Shown piece by piece: positions 52,182 through 61,972 of a DNA stretch of 64,000 nucleotides (its first letter is position 1; each line of letters begins with the position of its first letter). Position numbers and translations under genes: made by a program. The stretch comes from Sodaliphilus pleomorphus (GTDB taxonomy: Bacteria; Bacteroidota; Bacteroidia; Bacteroidales; Muribaculaceae). Below the pieces are notes generated by a model. The model searched no databases and had not been told where the DNA came from. It saw only the letters and a list, made by a program, of their open reading frames with translations. The stretch covers positions 930,001 to 994,000 of the forward strand of contig NZ_CP045696.1 in the NCBI RefSeq assembly GCF_009676955.1, read 5' to 3'.

Positions 52182-53150
52182 TCACCTGATATTTGATGAT
52201 GTTTCGTTTACTTGGGGAGCGCCGGCTTGCAACTTACTGGCAAGCTGGCTGAGCACAATCACCGTGCGGCGGTTGCGCTTGTAGGGCACGCTGGGCACTG
52301 CAATCGTAGTGATGGCCTTGGCAGTGCCGCTGGTCATCGCCAGGGCCACTTGGCTCAGCATGGAGGTAGACGGCGCGGGAGGCGCCAGCACATAGCCCAT
52401 CGAGAGCCACACATACTGGCTGCCGTCGAGCACCAACATGGGCGTGTGCCTATAAGAGCCGTCGGGCTGCAAGGTTGATACCGTGGGCACGGGAGCGCTG
52501 GCGAGGCTTACGGGCTGGGAGGTGGGGGCCGAGACCTCGCCCGTCAAGAGATTGAGCCGGGTGTAGAGCCCGGCCGGGAGGGTGAAGCCCGTAGCTGTGA
52601 CAGGCGATGTCGAGCGCACTACACGCTCCCACTCATCGGGAGCCACGACAAAATCGACTTGGGCCAGCGGGCGCACGAGGGTGACGGCCTGCATGGCAGT
52701 CGAGGCGCCCACCGTGTAGCTATCGATGTGCTGGAAGAAGGCATCGCGCGAGTCGTCGTTGGCCGTGCCGCTGTAGTCGACCGCAACGGCGGTGTAGTCG
52801 TTGCTCAAGGTGTAGCACGTGGCACTGGGCGACTGGGCCCAGAAGGCAAAACGATAGGTCACGCCCTCGACCAGGTTGAAGGTGACACTGCCTTGCAGGT
52901 CGGTCATGAGGCCCGAGCGCACTTGCACTGCCTTGCCGCTGGCGTCGTAGGCCACGGCCTCGAGCCGTGTGGCCTGGGAGCCGTCGCTCAAGGCGCGGCT
53001 ATCGATGCCGTCGAGACGCACTTTGAAGGTAACCTGCTTGCTGCCGGCTGCCGGCTGCACATCGTCGCCGCCCGCGCACGCCGTGACAAGCAAGGCGAGT
53101 GCCAGAATGGCCGATGCAATCATGTGGTCGGATAGGCGCGACATAGTCAT
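52182..53150 (-). CDS. DUF6562-like fimbrillin-type lipoprotein
   Basis: 322 residues from ATG 53150 (MTMSRLSDHMIASAIL); this ATG overlaps the upstream stop as ATGA (53147-53150), which supports the start. Lipobox LLVTAC (Cys25) followed by AGGDD. A single DUF6562-like domain: GIDSRALSDGSQATRLEAVAYD, YRFAFWAQSP, RDAFFQHIDSYTV, RPLAQVDFVV, and the KRNRRTVIVLSQL counterpart of SNHRTNILG. No added C-terminal module. Translationally coupled to the gene before. Confidence 0.78.
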   Translation of the reverse strand: MTMSRLSDHMIASAILALALLVTACAGGDDVQPAAGSKQVTFKVRLDGIDSRALSDGSQATRLEAVAYDASGKAVQVRSGLMTDLQGSVTFNLVEGVTYRFAFWAQSPSATCYTLSNDYTAVAVDYSGTANDDSRDAFFQHIDSYTVGASTAMQAVTLVRPLAQVDFVVAPDEWERVVRSTSPVTATGFTLPAGLYTRLNLLTGEVSAPTSQPVSLASAPVPTVSTLQPDGSYRHTPMLVLDGSQYVWLSMGYVLAPPAPSTSMLSQVALAMTSGTAKAITTIAVPSVPYKRNRRTVIVLSQLASKLQAGAPQVNETSSNIR

Positions 53151-54196
53151 TTCCTCTCTATATGGGTTAAACGATGATGCCCGGCTGCTGCTTTCCAGGC
53201 CGGAGCGGCGCCGACGTTGTTGTCGGTGGTGTCGAAGTCCTGGTCGATAACCACGTTGACGTGCACCTCGGCAAGCGTGCCGGTGAGTATGATATTGGTG
53301 CGGTGGTTGCCCTGCACCTTCTTGTTCGACACCTCGTAGGGACCCAGCACGGTGCCGTCGAGGCACTTGATGGTGAGCCGGGCATCGATGAGAGAGGGCT
53401 GTGCCGTCGAGGTGAGGAAGTAGTCGAAGGCCAGCCACCTGAAGTTTTTATAGTCCTCGCTCGCCGCGTCGTAGATGTGGGTGAGCTGCTCGGCAGGTTG
53501 CAGGGCATAGTCAAAGGTGGGTTGCGAGTAGTTGTCGAGTTGCACCGGGGCGCCCTCGAGCAGGCCGAAGCGGTTGTAGGCCTTGCTCACGCTCACCTTG
53601 ACCAGAGCCCCGTCGATGTCGACGCCAGCCTCTTTCATTTGCCGCACCAGCGCTGGGTCGATGGCCCAGTTGAGCTGGCACAGTGCACGGCGCAGCACAA
53701 TCTTGCGGGTGACGGTGGTGCCGTCGGCGGCAACGGTCACATTCTTCTCAAGGCTATAGAAGGCATCGCGCAGGTCGTCGTTGCCGGCCACGGGCTTGCG
53801 CTCGCTGCCATAGTCGAGCGAGACGGTGCTGGCGCTGCTGGGGTCGTAGACGGTGACACCCTTGGCCTGGGCCCAGAATGCAAAGCTATAGGTGTGGCCG
53901 GCGGTGAGGGCCACGGTGACCGAGGCCTCGCCCGTAGGGTCGAAGGCGACGTTGTGCCGGTTGAGGGCGGCAATGTTGTTGTTATTCTCGTCGTAGACAT
54001 AGAAGAAGAGCTCGTTGGCCTTGGTGCCGTCGGCAATGGCACGCGCGTCGATGCGGCTGGGCAGCTGGGCCTTGAAGGTCACCTCCACCGTCTTCTCGGG
54101 TGCAGGCTCGGGCTCGGCATTGCTGCTGCACGATGCAAGCCCCCTGGCCATGAGCATGATGGCCAGTGCTGCCGATATGTTGAAAAGTTTTTTCAT
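53147..54196 (-). CDS. DUF6562-like fimbrillin-type lipoprotein
   Basis: 349 residues. Lipoprotein signal MKKLFNISAALAIMLMARGLASC (Cys23) then SSNAEPEP. The domain has the group's signatures: RIDARAIADGTKANELFFYVYD, YSFAFWAQAKG, LRDAFYSLEKNVTV, RRALCQLNWAID, GNHRTNIILTGTL and VNVVIDQDFD. It lies 51 bases after the first gene of the operon and overlaps the next by 4 bases. The fold class is Mfa/Fim-like beta-sandwich (inference from the family), so it may be a pilus-type subunit or anchor. Confidence 0.78.
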   Translation of the reverse strand: MKKLFNISAALAIMLMARGLASCSSNAEPEPAPEKTVEVTFKAQLPSRIDARAIADGTKANELFFYVYDENNNNIAALNRHNVAFDPTGEASVTVALTAGHTYSFAFWAQAKGVTVYDPSSASTVSLDYGSERKPVAGNDDLRDAFYSLEKNVTVAADGTTVTRKIVLRRALCQLNWAIDPALVRQMKEAGVDIDGALVKVSVSKAYNRFGLLEGAPVQLDNYSQPTFDYALQPAEQLTHIYDAASEDYKNFRWLAFDYFLTSTAQPSLIDARLTIKCLDGTVLGPYEVSNKKVQGNHRTNIILTGTLAEVHVNVVIDQDFDTTDNNVGAAPAWKAAAGHHRLTHIERK

Positions 54197-54247
54197 TATA
54201 GTTATGTTAATGCTATCGTTTCAATTTCATTAGGCGGCCAGCAGGTG

Positions 54248-55255
54248 TCAATAATACACATCGATGTCGCCGTCAAAGCCAGGGTCGATGCCTATGCCAC
54301 CCGTGTTGGCCGTGTGGGTGAGGAAACTGCCCCTCACCACAGTGAGGCCGCCGCGCTTGAGCGGCACCTCGAGGGCTGTGGTGCGGCCCGTGAGCTTGCC
54401 CTCCTCGTTGTAGAGCCCCACAAGCACGTTGACACTACCCTCGTCGCCGTTCACCATCACATAATCGTAGCCCAGCGTGGCGCTGCCTGTGCCCTGGGTG
54501 CTCATCTCGCTCAAGGTCGACACAAATTGCTTGCCGGTGACCGAGTTGAAAGGCAGGTTGCGAAACAAGTTGAAGTTGCTGGGCAAGAAGCCGTTGTAGA
54601 GAAACACCACGCGATAGCCGCTCTTGTCCTTGTCGACAAACTTGTTGTAGTCGGTGGCTACATACTTGAACTTGCCCACAGGCGGAGTGAGATTGACGGT
54701 TGAGGCGATGACACGGGTGCTGTCGGTCGCAGGCACGTGAAACTCGATGCTGCCCGTGCCACAATAGCACAGCTTGGTGTCGTCGCTGCCTGTGCTCAGG
54801 GCCAGGGGGGTGAGCTCGACGTCGGAGAAATCGCTGCAGTCGTAGTACCTGTCGGCCGTCGAGCCGCGCCGGGTGTAGTCGGCCCATGCCAGCAGCTTGT
54901 AGCGTCCGCTGGGCAGCTTGAAGCGGCAACGGGTGTCGAGCGAGGCCGCGACCGGGCCTGTGGCCACCATCTGGGCGGCTGGCACAGTGGCACAGTCGCC
55001 GTTGCCGTCGACGGCGTAGGCCCGCACGATGTAGCGCACCCCCATCGTATCGCTCTCGATGGCACGCGCGTCGTAGTCGATCTCTCGGTAGGGCGTGAGC
55101 TCGGTACTGGGGAAGTGAAGGGTGACCTCGACTGTGGCAGGGCCATAGTCGACTTGTGGCTCGTCGCCACCGCCACTCTTGCACGACGACAGCAACACGG
55201 CCAAGAACACACTTGCAATAGCTACAACGGCAATATTTCTATTCAATTCACACAA
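54248..55255 (-). CDS. Fimbrillin-type lipoprotein, first gene of surface operon
   Basis: 335 residues. Lipobox LLSSC (Cys25) then KSGGGDEP. A diverged relative of the following genes: YDARAIESDTMGVRYIVRAY corresponds to their DARAIADGTKA region, and it shares the LPSGRYKLLAWADYTRRGS core and the end GGIGIDPGFDGDIDVYY. It resembles the FimB/Mfa2-type anchor class more than the others, which would suit the first position, but this is inference. Transcribed from a consensus promoter at 55389-55418; the operon then runs at least to 50430. Confidence 0.75.
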   Translation of the reverse strand: MCELNRNIAVVAIASVFLAVLLSSCKSGGGDEPQVDYGPATVEVTLHFPSTELTPYREIDYDARAIESDTMGVRYIVRAYAVDGNGDCATVPAAQMVATGPVAASLDTRCRFKLPSGRYKLLAWADYTRRGSTADRYYDCSDFSDVELTPLALSTGSDDTKLCYCGTGSIEFHVPATDSTRVIASTVNLTPPVGKFKYVATDYNKFVDKDKSGYRVVFLYNGFLPSNFNLFRNLPFNSVTGKQFVSTLSEMSTQGTGSATLGYDYVMVNGDEGSVNVLVGLYNEEGKLTGRTTALEVPLKRGGLTVVRGSFLTHTANTGGIGIDPGFDGDIDVYY

Positions 55256-55589
55256 ATTACAAAAACATGTTTCAAGGCAGGCCTTTCCTAATGGGTATAG
55301 TATTAATAGCGCTTTGATAGCTAATCTCGGTAGTACCAGAAGGTTAACAAGAGCTAAAACAGCAATTTAGGCCTACTTTTTCCATTTGCAAATATATGTA
55401 AATATCCCTTAACAGCAAAATTACAAGTTAATTTTTTATTATAATCTCAAAAAAAAAAGCTTCATTTATTAGTCGATAGCTGGCTTAAATCTCATTTGTG
55501 ACAGGCACTCGACAAGGGTAAACATTATTTTTATGCTACTGTGTGTTTTTGGCCCTGCCCAAATTAGGCCGCAGGGTCTACCCTATATA
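55256..55589. other. Gene-free stretch between surface operon and protease gene
   Basis: A+T-rich. Holds the operon promoter (55389-55418) and a weak CCCTGC/GCAGGG hairpin (55553-55558 with 55571-55576) near the end of the protease gene. No protein gene seen. Confidence 0.55.
55389..55418 (-). promoter_or_regulatory. Promoter of the fimbrillin-type operon
   Basis: Minus strand TTG (55418-55416), 19 bases, TATATTTG (55396-55389): full consensus. Leader about 127 bases. Confidence 0.8.
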
Positions 55590-56738
55590 TTAATAGGTGT
55601 CGCGGTACCATTGCAGGGTCTTGTAGTAGGTTTCGTTCACCCCAGGCGAGGTGCCCGGTATGTACACCGACAGGCCCGAGTAGCGCACGGGGTCGATGGT
55701 GAGCGTGTCGAAGATGCGCAGTGTGGCCGCCTTGTAGCGCACAGCGGCGGCATAGGCTTGGCCAAGGGCGGCTTGAAGCGACGGCGGGGCAATAGCCTGC
55801 TCATATTGCAAGAAGTCGAACAAAAAGCGGTAGCCACCCATGTTGTAGCACTGCAGGCCCCGCGTGCTCTCAAGCGGCACAGCGCTGGCGTGCACTTGCC
55901 GGCACACTGCGGCCAGCCGGTCGAGCTGGCTGCAGTCGACGAGCGACAGGGCCATCGTCTGCTCGCTGCCGCTGCGTGCGGCGTAGTGGCTGTAGACGGC
56001 CTGGCAGGCATCGACGAGGCGGGTCGAGTCCTGGCACAAATAGGGCAAGGCCACGTCATAGGGCATGCCCGTGCCCGGTATTTCGGTGGGACTGCCCACA
56101 AAGTAGCGCGTGGCGTGCCGCAACTCATAGGCCACCTCGATGCTGCCAAAGTAGCACACGTCGGCATATATCCACTCAAACTGCCCCGCCGGCAGCGCGC
56201 TGGCCAGCACATCGAGGGGCATGGTGTGGCCGTTGTCGATGGCAAACTCGCGGCGCCGCACGGCGCCCTTGGTGGTGAGACTCTTGGCCCACCCCGAGGC
56301 GTGCGACCACAGCACAAGCCCGTAGCTGTGTGCCGGAGCCAGGGCTGCAACATCGGCCACAACCTGGCTCATGCGCTCACGAGTCACCGAGCTGCCAGGG
56401 GCGGCATCGTAGGCCTTGAGCCCGCGGTGCTGCGCAACGGCGCCCTTGCCCCGTACAATCTCGAAGAGCTCGGGCTGTGGCTCGTCGACGCTCACGCGGT
56501 ACACCAGCAGGCGGCAACCGCCCAGCGCGCCGGCAGCCACAGCCTTGTCCATCTCGGCCAGGTCCTCGTCGTCGTGGTCGAGAGAGCCCATGCTGTTGGT
56601 GGCCACCATGTAGACCAGTATCGTGCGCCGGGCCAGGGCCGGCTGGCTCGGCTCGTGGCTGTCGCTGCTGCAGCCGGCAAGCGGGGCCAGCAGCACCAGG
56701 GCAACTGCAAACGTTAAGAGAATGTTACGCTGTATCAT
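55590..56738 (-). CDS. Clostripain-family (C11) cysteine protease lipoprotein
   Basis: 382 residues. Lipobox PLAGC (Cys23) then SSDSHEP, so probably surface or outer-membrane anchored. The caspase-like C11 fold is shown by TILVYMVATNSMGSLDHDDEDLAEM, the catalytic His146 in LVLWSHASGW and the catalytic Cys195 in YADVCYFGSIEVAYEL. Family members often read SHGSGW and DACLMG, so both sites vary slightly but keep the catalytic residues. C11 proteases cut after Arg or Lys and can activate toxins or surface proteins. Divergent from susC. Confidence 0.88.
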   Translation of the reverse strand: MIQRNILLTFAVALVLLAPLAGCSSDSHEPSQPALARRTILVYMVATNSMGSLDHDDEDLAEMDKAVAAGALGGCRLLVYRVSVDEPQPELFEIVRGKGAVAQHRGLKAYDAAPGSSVTRERMSQVVADVAALAPAHSYGLVLWSHASGWAKSLTTKGAVRRREFAIDNGHTMPLDVLASALPAGQFEWIYADVCYFGSIEVAYELRHATRYFVGSPTEIPGTGMPYDVALPYLCQDSTRLVDACQAVYSHYAARSGSEQTMALSLVDCSQLDRLAAVCRQVHASAVPLESTRGLQCYNMGGYRFLFDFLQYEQAIAPPSLQAALGQAYAAAVRYKAATLRIFDTLTIDPVRYSGLSVYIPGTSPGVNETYYKTLQWYRDTY

Positions 56739-56761
56739 GGCTGCAACTGTTTTTTCCTTTT

Positions 56762-56802
56762 TATCTTTGTCACAAAGTTATAAAACATGTCTTAGATGAC
56801 AA
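56762..56802. promoter_or_regulatory. Mirrored -7 elements; protease promoter
   Basis: Minus strand TTG (56802-56800), 19 bases, TAACTTTG (56780-56773) drives the protease gene. On + a TATCTTTG lies at 56762-56769, so the two -7 boxes face each other across three bases. The plus one has no -33 TTG. Confidence 0.65.
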
Positions 56803-56851
56803 AAAAAACAGCAAAACACAGTTATAATTGCAAGAAAGAATTAAAAAAGTT

Positions 56852-56882
56852 TTGCATTTGTCTACATCATTTATTAATTTTG
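56852..56882 (+). promoter_or_regulatory. Promoter of the susC-susD operon
   Basis: TTG (56852-56854), 20 bases, TAATTTTG (56875-56882): full consensus. Leader about 90 bases. Confidence 0.8.
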
Positions 56883-56887
56883 CTTTG

Positions 56888-56915
56888 TTCGAAATTTATT
56901 CCCAATTATTTCGAA
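56888..56915. promoter_or_regulatory. Inverted repeat at the predicted susC transcript start
   Basis: TTCGAAAT (56888-56895) and ATTTCGAA (56908-56915), perfect 8-bp arms 12 bases apart. Either a 5' hairpin of the mRNA or an operator. Confidence 0.4.
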
Positions 56916-56978
56916 ACACTGCACGACGAATTAACCAACTTACTAAACAATATAAATTTTTATAACAACTTAAGCATT

Positions 56979-59900
56979 ATGAGATTAAAACAAGCCCTAA
57001 GAACCGTTTGGTTGCTTGCCCTGCTTGTGATAGCGACAGCAATGTCGGCACAGACGCGGGTCACGGGTACCGTGTATGAGCCCGACGGCAAGACGCCCAT
57101 GATAGGCGCCACCGTCATGGAGAAAGGTACCAAAAACGGAACAAGCACCGATGTCGACGGTCACTTCTCTCTCAAAGTGACTGGAAAGAGTCCAGTATTA
57201 GTCATTAACTCGGTGGGATACAAACGCCAGGAGGTGAAACCCACGGGCGGCACAGTAACCGTGAGGCTCGAGGAATCGAGCACCATGCTCAACGACGTGG
57301 TGGTGACCGCACTGGGCATCACCCGCGAGCAGAAATCGCTGGGCTATGCCGTGTCGAAGGTCGACAACAGCGAGCTCACCAAGACGCAGAGCGGCAACTG
57401 GCTGAACTCGCTCAACGGCAAGGTCGCCGGTCTGAGCATGACAGGCGCCAGCAGCGGCCCCACCAGTACCATGCGCGTGGTGCTGCGTGGCGACCAGTCG
57501 CTCAACTACGGTGCCAACGAGGCCCTCTTTGTGGTCGACGGCGTGCCCATCACATCGGAGGGCACCTCGTCGGGCAGCGGGTCGAGCTACAGCAACAACG
57601 ACGCCCCAGTCGACTTTGGCAACGCCGCAAGCGATATCAATCCCGAGGACATCGAGAGCGTGAGCGTGCTCAAGGGCCCGGCAGCAACGGCCCTCTACGG
57701 CAGCCGCGCCGCCAACGGCGCCATCATCATCACCACCAAGAGCGGGCGCTCCAAGAAAGGGGTGGGTGTGACCATCAACAGCTCGGTCGTGTTTGAAAAG
57801 GCTGGCTACTTCCCCGACTTCCAGTCAACCTACGGCCCTGGCAGCGACCTGGGCTACACCCCCTTCAGCATGTGGAGCGTCGATGCCGACCATGCCAGCG
57901 ACGGCATTGCCCAGTCGCGCCACTACAGCCGCTACGGCTTCGGCGAGAAATATGACGCCAACCAGATGCGCTACCTCTACCAGAGCTACGACTGGGACAC
58001 CGGCATGTACACCAAAATGCCCTGGGTGTACCAGAAAGACTGGTACACCGGCATCTTTGAGACCGGCACCACGTGGAACAACACCGTCACCGTCGACGGC
58101 AGCAACGGCAAGGGCAGCAACGCCCGCCTGAGCATCACCGACACCCACAACGACTGGATACTGCCCAACACCGGCTACCAGAAGCAGACGGTGAACTTCT
58201 CGGGCACCACGCAGCTCAACAAGTGGATAAAGCTCAATGCCAAGGCAACCTACACCCGCAAGCAGAGCGACAACATGCCTGTGATGGGATATGGCGCCTA
58301 CAACCCCCTCTACCTGCTGGCATGGGGCTTCTCGTGCAACCCCATGCAGGTGTACCGCGACGAGTACTTCAAGGGCCGCTACACGCCTGCCAACGTGGAG
58401 GCCGGCATGATCGTGAACCCTGCCAGCTACTACAACCCCTACCGCTCGCTCTATGAGGAGCTCAACGCCAACGAGAAAAACCGCATATACGGCAACGTCT
58501 CGGTCAACATCAACCTCCCGGTCAAGGGTCTCACGCTCGACCTGCGCACCGGTCTCGACATGGACGACGAGTTCCGCCAGTTGCAGCGCCCCTACTACTC
58601 GCCAGGCCACAACAAAGGCTACTACCGCGAGCAGACGATACGCGACTACGAGTACAACCACGACTTCTTGCTGCGCTATGTGAACAACAGCTGGGTCAAC
58701 AAGCGGCTGGGCTTCAACGTGGCCTTTGGCGGCAACGCCATGACCCGCAAGTGGTATCGCAGCTACATCACCCTCGACGAGCTGGGCGAGGAGGGTGTGT
58801 ACAATGCCAACAACACCCCCATAGGCATCAACCCCACTCCCTACAACTACCACGCCAAGAAAATCGTGAACAGCTTCTACGGCTTCGCCTCGCTGAGCTG
58901 GGACGACACCTACTATCTCGACATCACCGGCCGCAACGACTGGTCGAGCGCACTGGGCCGCGGCAACTGGTCCTACTTCTACCCCAGCGTGAGCGCCAGC
59001 ATCCTGCTCGACAAGGCCCTCAAGCTCAAGAACAAGGCCTGGTGGGTCGACATGCTCAAGATGCGCCTCTCGTGGGCCAACGTGGGTAACGACACCAGCC
59101 CCTACACCCTGACCGACACCTACAGCCGCAGCGCCACCTATCCCGGCGGCTACAGCCTGCCCGGCTCGATGGCCAACCCCCTGATCAAGCCCGAGAACGT
59201 CGAGAGCTGGGAGCTTGGACTTGAAACCATGTTGTTCAAGAACCGCCTGGGTCTCGACCTGGCCTTCTACAGCTCCAGCACCACCGACCAAATCATCTCG
59301 GCAGCCACCGACCCCATCATAGGCGCCTCGTCGCGACTGGTGAACGCCGGCAAGATCAGGAACCGCGGCATCGAGATATCGACCCACATCGTGCCCGTGC
59401 GCGCCCGCAACGTGGAGTGGAGCATGGACATCAACTGGAGCCGCAACTGGAACAAGCTCGTTGAGTACAGCGACGGCTGGGACCCTGCCACCCCGTTGCA
59501 GCTGGCTGCCAACGGCACCACGATAGGCAACCGCGTCTACATCTACTCCTTTGTGGGCCATGAGATGAACGTGATATATGGCAAGGGCTACCAGCGCGCT
59601 CCCGAGGGAGCCACCTACACCGACGCCGAGGGCAACACCCACGACTGCTCGGGCGCCATCCTGGTCAATCCCAAAAACGGCTACCCGCTGCTCGACACCA
59701 AGGCCGACCGCCGCATAGGCCGCGTGAACCCCATGTGGCGCGGTGGCATGACGCAGACGGTGAAATTCTTCGACTTCACCTTCAGCGCCACCTTCAGCGC
59801 CCAGTATGGCGGACACGCCTTCTCGGTCACCAACTTCGCCCTGGGCTACCAAGGCAAGCTCAAGAGCACCCTGCCCGGTCGCCAAGACGGCCTTGTGGTC

Positions 59901-60284
59901 GACGGCGTGAACGCCATCGCCGGTGCCGACGGCAAGGTGACCTACACCAAGAATACCACCGTGACCGAGAACATCTCGACCTACTACAACTCCTACAAGT
60001 ATGTGCGCGACAACACCGAGGAAAACACCTTCTCGACCAACTTCTTCAAGTGCAAGGAAGTGCGTCTCGACTACGCCCTGCCCAAGAAGATATGCGCCAA
60101 GACCCGCGTGCTGCAAGGCGCCAGCCTGGGCTTCTACATGACCAACCTGTTCTGCATCACCCACTGGCCGCAATACGACCCCGAGGTGGGCTCGCTCAAC
60201 GGCGCCTATGTGACCTCGGGCATCGAGGCCATGTCGTTCCCCATGACGCGCAGCTACGGTGTGAATGTGAAACTCAGTTTCTAA
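56979..60284 (+). CDS. SusC/RagA family TonB-linked outer membrane transporter
   Basis: 1101 residues from ATG 56979 (MRLKQALRTVWLLALLVIATAMSAQ). Order of domains: signal peptide; carboxypeptidase-regulatory-like domain (about 26-105, VTGTVYEPDGKTPMIGATV); TonB plug (about 115-235, MLNDVVVTALGITREQKSLGYAV, GALFVVDGVPI-type motif, VSVLKGPAATALYGSRAANG); 22-strand barrel ending VNVKLSF. SusC proteins import oligomers through the outer membrane using TonB energy, with a SusD lid. The partner susD follows by 73 bases. Substrate not determined by this gene alone. Confidence 0.96.
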   Translation: MRLKQALRTVWLLALLVIATAMSAQTRVTGTVYEPDGKTPMIGATVMEKGTKNGTSTDVDGHFSLKVTGKSPVLVINSVGYKRQEVKPTGGTVTVRLEESSTMLNDVVVTALGITREQKSLGYAVSKVDNSELTKTQSGNWLNSLNGKVAGLSMTGASSGPTSTMRVVLRGDQSLNYGANEALFVVDGVPITSEGTSSGSGSSYSNNDAPVDFGNAASDINPEDIESVSVLKGPAATALYGSRAANGAIIITTKSGRSKKGVGVTINSSVVFEKAGYFPDFQSTYGPGSDLGYTPFSMWSVDADHASDGIAQSRHYSRYGFGEKYDANQMRYLYQSYDWDTGMYTKMPWVYQKDWYTGIFETGTTWNNTVTVDGSNGKGSNARLSITDTHNDWILPNTGYQKQTVNFSGTTQLNKWIKLNAKATYTRKQSDNMPVMGYGAYNPLYLLAWGFSCNPMQVYRDEYFKGRYTPANVEAGMIVNPASYYNPYRSLYEELNANEKNRIYGNVSVNINLPVKGLTLDLRTGLDMDDEFRQLQRPYYSPGHNKGYYREQTIRDYEYNHDFLLRYVNNSWVNKRLGFNVAFGGNAMTRKWYRSYITLDELGEEGVYNANNTPIGINPTPYNYHAKKIVNSFYGFASLSWDDTYYLDITGRNDWSSALGRGNWSYFYPSVSASILLDKALKLKNKAWWVDMLKMRLSWANVGNDTSPYTLTDTYSRSATYPGGYSLPGSMANPLIKPENVESWELGLETMLFKNRLGLDLAFYSSSTTDQIISAATDPIIGASSRLVNAGKIRNRGIEISTHIVPVRARNVEWSMDINWSRNWNKLVEYSDGWDPATPLQLAANGTTIGNRVYIYSFVGHEMNVIYGKGYQRAPEGATYTDAEGNTHDCSGAILVNPKNGYPLLDTKADRRIGRVNPMWRGGMTQTVKFFDFTFSATFSAQYGGHAFSVTNFALGYQGKLKSTLPGRQDGLVVDGVNAIAGADGKVTYTKNTTVTENISTYYNSYKYVRDNTEENTFSTNFFKCKEVRLDYALPKKICAKTRVLQGASLGFYMTNLFCITHWPQYDPEVGSLNGAYVTSGIEAMSFPMTRSYGVNVKLSF

Positions 60285-60357
60285 TCTTTCACGCCAATGC
60301 AAGCTCATAGCTATTTTCAACAATAGAAACCAAACACAACATATTAAGTATTCAAAG

Positions 60358-61962
60358 ATGAAAACGAAATTATTATATATGGGATTGGCAATAGTGCTTG
60401 GGCTCTCGACGGTGTCGTGCACCAACGATTTTGAGAGCACCAACACCGACCCCAACTACATGAATGTGGGCGACCTGCACAACCCCTACGAGATGTTTGA
60501 GCCCATGTTCTACGGCATGGCTCGCAGCTGCTGGACCTACTACAGCTGGTTCTGGAACGACGAGCTCGCCCAGTACACCGTGTTCAGCGGCGGCACCACC
60601 CGCGAAGAGAACCGCTACAAGATAGGCGAGTCCAACTTCACCAGCGTGTGGAACAACTATTGCAACTACGGCAACAACTGCCAGCACATGATCGACATGG
60701 CCGTCAAGTATGACGTGCCCGCTGCCCAGGCCGTGGGCATGACCTTGAAGGTGCTCATCATGAGCAACCTCACCGACATCTATGGCGACATCCCCTACAA
60801 GGAGGCTTTCAAGGCCCGCAGCGAGCAGGCCATCACCAAGCCCACCTTTGAGTCGCAGAAAGAGGTGTACCAAGACATGCTTGCCGACCTCGACTCGGCC
60901 AACAACATCTATGCCGCCTACATCAAGAAGAACGCCTCGAGCGCCGATGCCGACTTTGCCCCCCTCGACTTGATGTATAACGGCGACATGGCCAAGTGGC
61001 AGAAGTTCAACAACACCTTGCGCATGCGCCTGCTGTGCCGTGTGAGCGGCCGCAGCGAGATGAACGCCGGCGAGCAGGTGCAGCACATGCTCGACAACCC
61101 CTCGCAGTATCCCGTGTTCACCAGCAACAGCGACAACGCCGTGGTCAACCTCACGGGCAACGACCCGTTCCAGAGCTACTTCCACAACATGCTCAAGAAC
61201 GACTTCACCTCGAGCAGCTACCATGCAGCCGAGCAGGTGATCAAGCTCATGGTCTATGTCGACTCGGTGGGCATCCAGTCCTACTTCGACCCACGCCTGC
61301 CCATATGGTTTGTCGAGGGCAGCAACGGCTGGGCAGGCGCCATAAGCGGCGGCACGCCGGCCGAGCGCTCAGAGAGCAACGGCGACGCAGCACAGCTCAA
61401 CTACGAGGTGTTTGTGCGCGATGCAGCGCCCATCAACATCATGGACTATGCCGAGGAGCAGTTCATCCTGGCCGAGATGTCGCTCAAGGGCGAGATCACC
61501 GGCGGCGAGCAGGCAGCACGCCAGTACTACGAGAACGGCGTGAGAGCCTCGATGCAGAAGTGGGCCCCCTGGGGTGCCTTCAGCGCCACCCCGCGCGCCA
61601 TCACCGACGAGGACATCGACACCTATCTGGCCTCGCCGCTGGGCAGCTGGGACCACTATGCCAACAAGGAGCAGGCCATAGGCGAGCAAAAGTACCTGGC
61701 CCTGTTCTGGACCGGCATGGAAGCCTATCACGAGATACGCCGCACCGGCTATCCCGAGCTCACCCTGGGCAACGGCACCGACTACAACGACTACCAGTAT
61801 CCTCAGCGCTTTGCCTACAACAACACCACCGTGGCCAACAATGCCGACCAGGTGAAGGCAGCCCTTGCACGCATGGGCGGCGACAACACGATGAAGACTC
61901 CCGTGTGGTGGAGCAAGCAGGCCATCACCGGCAAATTATTATTCACTTACTCTGCGCATTAA
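60358..61962 (+). CDS. SusD/RagB-like nutrient-binding outer membrane lipoprotein
   Basis: 534 residues. Lipobox STVSC (Cys21) then TNDFEST. It fits the SusD-like_2 class rather than classical SusD: NDFESTNTDPNYMN at the start, FEPMFYGMARSCWTYYSWFWNDELAQYTV, then LTDIYGDIPYKEAFK, TPR-like helices, and a C-terminal LFWTGMEAYHEIRRTGYPEL with VWWSKQ at the end. It forms the lid over SusC and binds the nutrient outside the cell. This class is often, though not only, linked to non-starch or peptide substrates. Confidence 0.94.
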   Translation: MKTKLLYMGLAIVLGLSTVSCTNDFESTNTDPNYMNVGDLHNPYEMFEPMFYGMARSCWTYYSWFWNDELAQYTVFSGGTTREENRYKIGESNFTSVWNNYCNYGNNCQHMIDMAVKYDVPAAQAVGMTLKVLIMSNLTDIYGDIPYKEAFKARSEQAITKPTFESQKEVYQDMLADLDSANNIYAAYIKKNASSADADFAPLDLMYNGDMAKWQKFNNTLRMRLLCRVSGRSEMNAGEQVQHMLDNPSQYPVFTSNSDNAVVNLTGNDPFQSYFHNMLKNDFTSSSYHAAEQVIKLMVYVDSVGIQSYFDPRLPIWFVEGSNGWAGAISGGTPAERSESNGDAAQLNYEVFVRDAAPINIMDYAEEQFILAEMSLKGEITGGEQAARQYYENGVRASMQKWAPWGAFSATPRAITDEDIDTYLASPLGSWDHYANKEQAIGEQKYLALFWTGMEAYHEIRRTGYPELTLGNGTDYNDYQYPQRFAYNNTTVANNADQVKAALARMGGDNTMKTPVWWSKQAITGKLLFTYSAH

Positions 61963-61972
61963 TTGAACAAAA

